From positions 1 through 10,149 of the forward strand of contig JAEWAE010000026.1 of the NCBI GenBank assembly GCA_023391835.1: 10,149 nucleotides of DNA. The letters run 5' to 3'. How positions within the stretch are numbered: position 1 is the first letter of the stretch; every line of letters begins with the position of its first letter. Below the pieces are notes generated by a model. The model worked only from the letters and a program-made list of their open reading frames with translations, did no database searches and had not been told where the DNA came from. Both the position numbers and the translations under genes were made by a program. Source of the DNA: Bacillota bacterium. Lineage in GTDB: Bacteria; Bacillota; Clostridia; Oscillospirales; Ethanoligenentaceae. This document shows positions 4,497-10,149 of the stretch, piece after piece.

Positions 4497-6254
4497 ATGG
4501 AATATGATTTTGAAACGATACTCGATCGCCGCGGGTGCGGCTCCGCCAAGTGGGAGGCGATGCGCGCCCTCAAACCGGATGCCGTGTCGGTGCCGCTTTC
4601 GGTGGCGGATATGGAATTCCCCACGGCGCCGGAAATCGTGGCGGGGCTGCAGGAGTATGTGCAGAACTATGTGCTGGGCTACACGCAGCCCACCGACGCC
4701 TATTTCGACGCGGTGGTGGGCTGGCAGAAGCGGCGTCACAACCTGACGGTGCGCCGTGAATGGCTCGAAACCTCCCCCGGCGTAGTACCGGCCCTTGGTT
4801 ATATGATCGACGCGTTTTCTCGCCCGGGGGACGGAGTGATCATCATGCCGCCGGTATATTATCCCTTCAGCTTCGCCACCATTTTGAACGGCCGCAGACT
4901 GGTGCGCAATCCACTGATCCATACGGGGGATACCTATCGCATCGACTTTGACGATCTGGAACGTAAGGCGGCGGAGCCGCGCAATACGCTGCTGATTTTC
5001 TGCAATCCGCACAACCCGGTCGGCCGGGTCTGGACGCGGGACGAGCTCACCCGGGTCATGGATATCTGCCTGCAAAACGGCGTGTTTGTCATCGACGATG
5101 AGATCCATAACGACCTGATCCTGCCGGGCGTGACCCATACGCCCATCCCCGCTCTGTCGCAGGAGGCGGCCCGTGGGTGCGCCTACTGCACGGCGCCCAG
5201 CAAGACGTTCAATCTGGCGGGCATGCAGGCGTCCAATATCTTCCTGGCGGATGAAGAAAAGCGCCGGCTGCTTGCGCTGAAAAAATATTCCCTGCTGTCG
5301 TTCTCGCTGAACGCGCTGGGGTATGAGAGCTGCCGCCTTGCCTACACTCGGGCCGAGCCGTGGCTGGATGCCCTGCTGCCCGTGCTTGCCGGCAATGCGG
5401 AATATCTCGCCCGCTTTTTCCGCGAGAATATTCCGGAGGTGCGTCCCCAGCGTCTGGAGGGTACCTATCTTTTCTGGGCGGATTTCCGCGGCCTGGGTCT
5501 GACCCATCTGGAGCTGCGGGATATGCTGGTGGAGGACGCGGAGCTTTTCCTCGACGAGGGCTATCTTTTCGGGCCGGAGGGCCGCGAGTTCGAACGTTTC
5601 AACATTGCCTGCCCGCGCGGCACGCTGGAACGCGCCTGCGAGCGGCTGCTCACGGCGGTGCGGCGGCGCCGGGCGGCATGGCAGACGGGCGGCAAACCGG
5701 CCCATTTCACACCGGAGCCGGGTGTGCCTATGCCGGATTTCACCTATACGGCGGCGAACGGTGCGCAGCGGGAATTTCGGCGGCAGACGGCGGGCAAGCC
5801 GACGGCGCTCATCTTTCACCGATACAGCAGCTGCGGCGTCACCCGGAAATTTCTTGCAGAGCTGGCCGGCGAGGCCGATGCGGTCCGCGCTGCGGGGGCC
5901 CGGATCATGGTCGTGCTCCAATCCACGCCGGAGGCGGTCGTGCGGCAGTACGGCGACGGTCTGCCGATTGAGATCGTCTGCGACCCGCAGCGCCGGCTGT
6001 ACGACTTTTTCAATGTATTTCCCGCTGCGACCAAATTGGAGCTGCTGGCATCCTGTGACGTGCCGGCCATGATGCGCGACGGGTTTGACGTAATGGCGGC
6101 GGGGCCGGCGGAGGGCGAGCAGCTGCAGTTGCCGGCCGTGATCGCCGTACGCGGCGACGGACGGGTCGGCTATGTGCGCTACGGACAGGATATCCTCGAC
6201 GTGCCGTCGGCGGCGGAGCTTGTCCGAATTCTCGCCGCCGAAGCAAAACCATGA
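4497..6254 (+). CDS. MalY/PatB-type C-S beta-lyase fused to redoxin domain
   Basis: This is a two-domain cytoplasmic enzyme of 585 residues. Residues 1 to about 395 are a fold-type I PLP enzyme of the MalY/PatB cystathionine/cysteine-conjugate beta-lyase family. Visible motifs are MEYDFETILDRRG, VADMEFPTAP, CNPHNPVG (169-176), DDEIH (200-204) with PLP-contacting Asp201, and SKTFN with PLP lysine Lys236. Such enzymes cleave the C-S bond of cystathionine or cysteine S-conjugates to thiol, pyruvate and ammonia via 2-aminoacrylate. After about residue 404 comes an AhpC/TSA-like thioredoxin-fold domain (VPMPDFTY, then FHRYSSCGVTRKF with Cys446, then VVLQSTPEAVV and VCDPQRRLYDFF). Relatives of this domain often have a CxxC at this site, as I recall; here it is CxxT. 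Ordinary MalY/PatB proteins are about 390 residues. I chose ATG 4497, with AGGTGG 10 nt upstream and an N-terminus matching MalY. In-frame ATGs at 4473 (CAGGGG upstream) and 4488 are alternatives. It is the first gene of the enzyme operon. Confidence 0.9.
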   Translation: MEYDFETILDRRGCGSAKWEAMRALKPDAVSVPLSVADMEFPTAPEIVAGLQEYVQNYVLGYTQPTDAYFDAVVGWQKRRHNLTVRREWLETSPGVVPALGYMIDAFSRPGDGVIIMPPVYYPFSFATILNGRRLVRNPLIHTGDTYRIDFDDLERKAAEPRNTLLIFCNPHNPVGRVWTRDELTRVMDICLQNGVFVIDDEIHNDLILPGVTHTPIPALSQEAARGCAYCTAPSKTFNLAGMQASNIFLADEEKRRLLALKKYSLLSFSLNALGYESCRLAYTRAEPWLDALLPVLAGNAEYLARFFRENIPEVRPQRLEGTYLFWADFRGLGLTHLELRDMLVEDAELFLDEGYLFGPEGREFERFNIACPRGTLERACERLLTAVRRRRAAWQTGGKPAHFTPEPGVPMPDFTYTAANGAQREFRRQTAGKPTALIFHRYSSCGVTRKFLAELAGEADAVRAAGARIMVVLQSTPEAVVRQYGDGLPIEIVCDPQRRLYDFFNVFPAATKLELLASCDVPAMMRDGFDVMAAGPAEGEQLQLPAVIAVRGDGRVGYVRYGQDILDVPSAAELVRILAAEAKP

Positions 6255-6311
6255 CTGTCAGAATAATGCACTTATTTTCATCCGCCCTCAGTGAAAGGTA
6301 GGGTTATGTAT

Positions 6312-6695
6312 ATGAAAACGGCAATCAGCACCCAGACAGCCCCCGCGGCCATCGGGCCGTATTCGCAGGCGATCCGCACCGATGAAGGGCGGACGGTCTT
6401 TGTGTCGGGGCAATTGCCCCTCGACCCGGTCACGGGCCGGTTTTCGGGCGAGACGGCAGCCGACCAGACCAAGCAGTCGCTCATAAATATCGAGGGGATA
6501 CTGGCGGCCTCCGGCACCGACATGGCCCATGTGGTCAAGGTCACGGTGTTCCTGTGTGATATGGAGGATTTTGACGCCATGAATCAGGTCTATGCCCGCT
6601 ATTTCACCAAGCCGTATCCCGCCCGCGTGGCGGTGGAGGTGGCAAAGCTGCCCAAAAACGCCCGGGTGGAAATCGAGGCCGTCGCACAGTTCTGA
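6312..6695 (+). CDS. ridA: RidA family enamine/imine deaminase
   Basis: This 127-residue protein is full-length RidA (YjgF/YER057c/UK114). The family hydrolyses reactive enamine/imine intermediates such as 2-aminoacrylate, released by PLP enzymes, to 2-oxo acids and ammonia. Family marks are APAAIGPYSQAI near the N-terminus, FVSGQLPLDP, and PYPARVAVEVAKLP with the substrate-binding Arg105. Tyr17 and Glu120 are also present. Arg105 and Glu120 fall at the numbers I recall for E. coli RidA, which supports ATG 6312 (TAGGG 8 nt upstream). The ATG at 6306, adding Met-Tyr, is possible. It sits 57 nt after a PLP beta-eliminating lyase whose direct product is 2-aminoacrylate, so the pairing is functionally coherent. 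Confidence 0.95.
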   Translation: MKTAISTQTAPAAIGPYSQAIRTDEGRTVFVSGQLPLDPVTGRFSGETAADQTKQSLINIEGILAASGTDMAHVVKVTVFLCDMEDFDAMNQVYARYFTKPYPARVAVEVAKLPKNARVEIEAVAQF

Positions 6696-6798
6696 TACGA
6701 AGCATACGGCTCAAAGGCTTCTACATAATGATACACGGATTTTGGCGCGGATTTTGACCCACGGGTTTGTCACATCCGCGGGACACGGAGGAATTGCC

Positions 6799-8007
6799 AT
6801 GGATGCAGAAAACATAATCTGGCGGCAGGCATGCGGCATCGAGGAATATCTCATCCGGACACGACGGCAGATTCACCGATATGCCGAAGTCAACGGCACC
6901 GAGCACAAGACCAACGCGCTCATCCGCGCCGAGCTGGATCGGGCGGGGATACCCTATAGCCCCGTGGCCGACACCGCGCTGATTGCCCGGTTGGATTCGG
7001 GCCGGCCCGGCCCCTCCATCGTGCTGCGGGCGGATATGGACGCCCTGCCCATCCGGGAAAATCCAAATAATTTGGCCGGGCCGCGTGTCTGCCGCTCGGA
7101 GCAGGAAAATACCTGTCATGCATGTGGTCACGATTCCCACACCGCCATGCTGCTGGGCAGCATGAAACTGCTGACGCAGATGAAGGATGAGCTATGCGGC
7201 ACTGTGTATTTCTGCTTTGAGCAGGGTGAGGAATGCGGCGGCAGTGTGGAGCAGATGATTGGGGAGCTCAGCAAGCTCCCGATCGGCACCTGCTGGGGCA
7301 TGCACGTCAACCCCGATTTGGATGCCGGCCGGATCAGCGTAGACGCCGGCCCGCGGATGGCGGGCGGCGCGGGCGTCGATATCCTCGTGCGCGGCAAAGG
7401 CGGGCACGGTTCCCGGCCGGATCTGAGCATCAACCCTGTGTTCGCGGCCGCCGCCATCGTCACCGGTATCCCAGGAGCTTTCGTCAATCAGCTCAGCCCC
7501 GAGAATCCCGTGACCTTCGGCGTGACCACGATCGAGGGGGGCGGCGCCGCCAACATTTTTGCCGACACAGCCTCCATCCGGGGCTCTCTGCGCTTTTTTA
7601 ACGACGCTCAGGGGGAAAAGGCCGTCGAAATCGTCAAGAACGTGGCCTCCCATACGGCCGCCATGCACCGGTGCCGCGTGGAATTCGGGGAACGGATGCG
7701 CGTATTCGGCGGCCCCGTGCTCAATGATGTCGGCTGCGCCGCTCTGGCGGCCCGCGCTCTGGCGGCCCGGCTGCCTGAGGGCACGGTGGCGTCCACTCCC
7801 AAGCTTTACTGTTCGGAATCATTCGGCCGCTATCTGCGCATGGCGCCGGGGGTGATGGCCTTTTTGGGCATCCGCAACCCGGCGGTGGGCTCCGGTGCAA
7901 ATTTGCACAACGAATTTTTCGACATCGACGAGAGCGTCATGAAAATCGGCGTGACGGCCACAGTCTCCTACGCGCTGGCGTATATGCGTGAGCATGCCCG
8001 CGGCTAA
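6799..8007 (+). CDS. M20D family amidohydrolase (N-acyl amino acid deacylase)
   Basis: This 402-residue metal-dependent hydrolase belongs to peptidase family M20D, with hippurate hydrolases, IAA-amino acid hydrolases and YxeP-type deacetylases. Members cleave N-acyl groups from amino acids. Metal-site motifs are CHACGHDSHTAM (Cys109, His111), GEE (Glu144, Glu145), GMHVNP (His169) and LHNEFF (His370). The dimerisation-domain motif GGHGSRPDLSINP is present. The catalytic loop reads FEQGEECGG rather than the common FQPAEEGGGG, suggesting a distinct subgroup. I chose ATG 6799 because GGAGG lies 7 nt upstream and the protein has family length; the frame stays open upstream into ridA. A 103-nt gap separates it from ridA, with only a weak GAAGC/GCTTC inverted repeat and repeated GGATTTT. 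In this operon it plausibly deacylates N-acylated cysteine conjugates; that substrate is inferred. Confidence 0.93.
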   Translation: MDAENIIWRQACGIEEYLIRTRRQIHRYAEVNGTEHKTNALIRAELDRAGIPYSPVADTALIARLDSGRPGPSIVLRADMDALPIRENPNNLAGPRVCRSEQENTCHACGHDSHTAMLLGSMKLLTQMKDELCGTVYFCFEQGEECGGSVEQMIGELSKLPIGTCWGMHVNPDLDAGRISVDAGPRMAGGAGVDILVRGKGGHGSRPDLSINPVFAAAAIVTGIPGAFVNQLSPENPVTFGVTTIEGGGAANIFADTASIRGSLRFFNDAQGEKAVEIVKNVASHTAAMHRCRVEFGERMRVFGGPVLNDVGCAALAARALAARLPEGTVASTPKLYCSESFGRYLRMAPGVMAFLGIRNPAVGSGANLHNEFFDIDESVMKIGVTATVSYALAYMREHARG

Positions 8008-8038
8008 GCGGACGGACAAAAGAATCGGAGGGAAAAGC

Positions 8039-8650
8039 ATGGGCCATTATACGGTTTCCATATCTCGGCAGTTTGGCAGCCTCGGGCGGCCGATCGCCAA
8101 AAAAATGGCCGAGATCCTGCAGATCGAATATTACGACCGGGATATTGTGGAAAAGGCTTCCGAAGAAATGAAACTGAGCATCAAGGAAGTCAGTGAGATG
8201 GAAGAGTCCGCCCGCAGCCTTTTCGGATATATGCGTTTTCCACTTGGCGGCGGCACGAGCGAAGCGCAGGACCGCGTATTCCGGGTCCAGAGCCAGATCA
8301 TCCGCAAGCTGGCGGCCCAAAGCAGTTGCATCATCGTGGGCCGCTGCTCCGACAGTCTGCTTGAGGATTTTGAAAATCATCTGAGCATCTATATCTACGC
8401 CCCTTATGAGGCGCGGATCGTCAACTGTGTCAATGATCTGGGCATGGATTCCAAAACGGCCAAAAAGATGATCGCCGACGTGGATCGGGCCCGGGATGCT
8501 TATCATATGCGCTATGTGAAATATCTGCCCAACGATATGGAACACATCGACCTGATGGTCAGCAGTGCGCCGCTCGGTGTGGACGGCACGGCCGAATTCC
8601 TGGCGGATCTGGTGCGGCGTCGTTTCGGGTCGGAGGACACTGCACAATGA
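8039..8650 (+). CDS. Cytidylate kinase-like family protein
   Basis: This 203-residue protein resembles Cytidylate_kin2 (PF13189). The N-terminus YTVSISRQFGSLGRPIAKKM is the family's modified P-loop region. YYDRDIVEKASEEM follows, then a mid-protein SSCIIVGRCSDSLL and an Arg-rich lid-like region with DVDRARDAYHMRYV (about 155-168). True cytidylate kinase phosphorylates CMP/dCMP; the function of these paralogues, common in Clostridia and often encoded away from nucleotide genes, is not established to my knowledge. ATG 8039 has GGAGGG 6 nt upstream; an earlier ATG at 7988 would overlap the amidohydrolase and lacks a site. It begins 31 nt after the amidohydrolase and overlaps pepV by 4 nt (ATGA), so it is co-translated with catabolic enzymes. 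Its role there is unexplained. Confidence 0.85.
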   Translation: MGHYTVSISRQFGSLGRPIAKKMAEILQIEYYDRDIVEKASEEMKLSIKEVSEMEESARSLFGYMRFPLGGGTSEAQDRVFRVQSQIIRKLAAQSSCIIVGRCSDSLLEDFENHLSIYIYAPYEARIVNCVNDLGMDSKTAKKMIADVDRARDAYHMRYVKYLPNDMEHIDLMVSSAPLGVDGTAEFLADLVRRRFGSEDTAQ

Positions 8651-10053
8651 CTGTACAGCAGCGGATTTCGGATTATTTCGACAAAAACGTAAATGCCATG
8701 GTGGACGATATCAGCCGTCTGATCCGCATTGACAGCACCAGAGGCGAAGCGGCGGAGGGTATGCCCTTTGGCCCCGGCCCGGCCGCGGCCCTGCAAAAGG
8801 CGCTGGCCATAGCCGAGGGGATGGGTTTCCGCGTGCAGGACGACGATCATTTCGTCGGCACGGTGGATCTGAACGAAGGCCCTAAGCATCTGGAAATCCT
8901 GGCTCATCTCGACGTGGTGCCGGCGGGGGATGGTTGGCAGATGACCCGGCCGTTTGAGCCGCGGGTGATCGGCGGCCGCCTTTACGGTCGGGGCGCGGCG
9001 GATGACAAAGGCCCGGCCGTCGCGGCACTTTACGCCATGCGGGCCGTGCGGGAGCTTGGTCTGCCCGTGACACAAAACGCGCGCCTGCTTTTCGGCACGG
9101 ATGAGGAAAGCGGTTTTCGCGATCTGGCCCATTATTACGCCCATGAGCCGGAAGCCGACATGTCCTTTTCACCGGATGCCGATTTTCCTCTGGTCAATGT
9201 GGAAAAGGGTCATTTTAGCAACCCGTTCGGAGCGCGGTGGCGCGAAGAGGATACGCATCCACGGATGCTGTCCGTGCGCGGCGGCATTCGCGGCAACGTT
9301 ATCCCCCGGCAGGCGGTGGCGGTGGTGGACGGGCTGTCGGCGGAAGAAATCAAGCCCTATGCTGAGCGGGCGGGTGAAAAGACGGGCGTGCACTTTACCT
9401 GCCGCGCCGGTGTGGAGGGTACGGTGATCAACGCCGAGGGAGTCTCCGCCCACGCTTCCACGCCGCAAAAGGGAAATAATCCCATCACCGCTCTGCTGGA
9501 GCTGCTCACGGAGCTGCCGTTGGCGGAAACGGAGGGGATGCGAAAGCTGCGTGCGGTGCACCACATGTTTCCCCATGGGGACTGGCTGGGTCGGGCGTGC
9601 GGTGCCGCCATGCACGACGAGCTGTCGGGTGATCTGACTATCAGCCTCAACACGTTTGCGTATTCGCCGTCGGAACTGACGGGGTCGTTCGACTGCCGCA
9701 CCCCTCTCTGCGCGACCCGAGAGAATCTGGCGGACGGGATGGAAAAGCGGATGGCTGCGGCGGGCATCCCACTGACCGCATGCCGTATGCTGCCCGGTCA
9801 CCATGTGCCGGAAGATTCTTCGTTTGTTCGGACGCTGCTGACCTGCTATGAGACGTTCACGGGGCGGAAGGGCAGCTGCCGTTCGTTCGGCGGGGGTACC
9901 TATGCGCACAATCTCAAAAATGGAGTGGCTTTCGGTTGTGTGATGCCGGGTGTGAATTGCCGTAAGCACGGCAGCGATGAGCGGGCCGTCGTGGAGGACC
10001 TGAAGACCAGCGGCAAGATTTTCGCCTTGGCCATCGCCACACTCTGTCGCTGA
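8647..10053 (+). CDS. pepV: PepV/Sapep-type M20 dipeptidase
   Basis: This 468-residue di-zinc dipeptidase of the M20A PepV/Sapep group is of usual family length. It removes the N-terminal residue from dipeptides and related short substrates in the cytoplasm. Ligand and catalytic residues are visible: His87 and Asp89 in AHLDVVP, Asp119 in GAADDKGP, catalytic Glu153 and Glu154 in GTDEESG, Asp177 in SPDADFP, His269 in VSAHASTPQKG and His421 in YAHN. The first six fall at the same numbers I recall for Lactobacillus PepV. The start overlaps the upstream stop (ATGA), with GGAGG 10 nt before it. Staphylococcal PepV-like enzymes together with PatB process Cys-Gly thiol conjugates, which is the closest precedent for this gene pairing. 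It is the last gene visible in the operon; the natural terminator may lie beyond the contig. Confidence 0.94.
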   Translation: MTVQQRISDYFDKNVNAMVDDISRLIRIDSTRGEAAEGMPFGPGPAAALQKALAIAEGMGFRVQDDDHFVGTVDLNEGPKHLEILAHLDVVPAGDGWQMTRPFEPRVIGGRLYGRGAADDKGPAVAALYAMRAVRELGLPVTQNARLLFGTDEESGFRDLAHYYAHEPEADMSFSPDADFPLVNVEKGHFSNPFGARWREEDTHPRMLSVRGGIRGNVIPRQAVAVVDGLSAEEIKPYAERAGEKTGVHFTCRAGVEGTVINAEGVSAHASTPQKGNNPITALLELLTELPLAETEGMRKLRAVHHMFPHGDWLGRACGAAMHDELSGDLTISLNTFAYSPSELTGSFDCRTPLCATRENLADGMEKRMAAAGIPLTACRMLPGHHVPEDSSFVRTLLTCYETFTGRKGSCRSFGGGTYAHNLKNGVAFGCVMPGVNCRKHGSDERAVVEDLKTSGKIFALAIATLCR

Positions 10054-10070
10054 AAAACCGTTGGTGTCAG

Positions 10071-10082
10071 CGGCTTCGGCCG
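10071..10082 (+). other. Short cUUCGg tetraloop hairpin after pepV
   Basis: CGGC-TTCG-GCCG forms a 4-bp stem capped by the stable cUUCGg tetraloop, 18 nt after the pepV stop. It is followed by AAAAG rather than a U-tract, so it is not a convincing intrinsic terminator. It may mark the 3' end of the message or be incidental. Confidence 0.3.
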
Positions 10083-10108
10083 AAAAGTTGCAAGACAAAG
10101 CCACAAGC

Positions 10109-10141
10109 GGGGGGGCGCCGCGGGGGGGGCGCGGGGGGGGG
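10109..10141. other. Poly-G contig end, probably artefact
   Basis: Three G runs of 7 to 9 bases (10109-10115, 10122-10129, 10133-10141) are separated only by short GC blocks. This matches no coding or structural feature. It mirrors the left end when each is read outward, as expected of poly-G read tails. Confidence 0.65.
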
Positions 10142-10149
10142 TTGTTTGG

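Noticed and set aside
4479..5921. 480-residue minus-strand open frame opposite the C-S lyase
   Set aside because: It is His/Arg/Gln-rich antisense translation of a GC-rich gene without recognisable motifs; the plus strand carries full PLP-enzyme motifs.
6696..6798. Possible internal promoter or terminator between ridA and the amidohydrolase
   Set aside because: There is a TTGACC-like hexamer but no matching -10, and the GAAGC/GCTTC inverted repeat is only 5 bp without a T-tract.
9169..10104. 311-residue minus-strand open frame opposite pepV
   Set aside because: Low-complexity Arg/His-rich antisense translation; the pepV metal ligands on the plus strand are all intact.
1..10149. Mobile element, CRISPR array, tRNA or rRNA
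   Set aside because: No transposase or integrase motifs, no regularly spaced repeats, and no tRNA- or rRNA-like sequences were found by reading both strands.

Overview
The window looks like one metagenomic or draft contig from a GC-rich member of the Clostridia (a gut Oscillospirales- or Christensenellales-like organism is my best guess). The reasons are strong GGAGG-type ribosome binding sites, a Gram-positive style lipobox solute-binding protein, a TcyJKLMN-like amino-acid ABC transporter, a YheO/DauR-type PAS regulator, a cytidylate-kinase-like protein and a PepV dipeptidase. Taxonomy is inferred from gene content only. Both ends run outward into poly-G/GC homopolymer, which looks like sequencing or assembly artefact.

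Layout. (1) Positions 1-502 hold no recognised gene. They contain an AT-rich regulatory region with a near-consensus sigma-A promoter whose 17-nt spacer is almost filled by a perfect 16-bp palindrome, then a roughly 125-nt leader able to form a 21-bp hairpin. (2) Positions 503-3673 (+) are a four-gene polar amino-acid ABC transporter: lipoprotein, two different permeases and an ATPase, arranged much like the cystine importers of Firmicutes. (3) Positions 3681-4340 (-) encode a PAS_6/HTH_22 regulator, convergent with the transporter and divergent from the enzymes. (4) Positions 4341-4496 are the divergent control region, with TTGCA-core inverted and direct repeats. (5) Positions 4497-10053 (+) are five co-directional genes: a MalY/PatB-type C-S beta-lyase fused to a C-terminal thioredoxin-fold peroxiredoxin-like domain, RidA, an M20D amidohydrolase, a cytidylate-kinase-like protein and a PepV-type M20 dipeptidase.

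How the genes may work together (inference). The set fits import and stepwise dismantling of cysteine S-conjugates or related thiol compounds. The transporter would import the compound. The M20D enzyme would remove an N-acyl group, as from a mercapturate, and PepV would split a dipeptide such as a Cys-Gly conjugate. The PLP C-S lyase would release a thiol or sulfide plus 2-aminoacrylate. RidA would deaminate the aminoacrylate/imine to pyruvate, and the fused redoxin domain could handle the released thiol, persulfide or peroxide. Each step has precedent in a named family, but the substrate cannot be read from sequence. The most notable items are the C-S lyase/redoxin fusion, the complete conjugate-salvage gene set, the operator-in-spacer promoter with its leader hairpin, and TTGCA-core sites shared by the two control regions.
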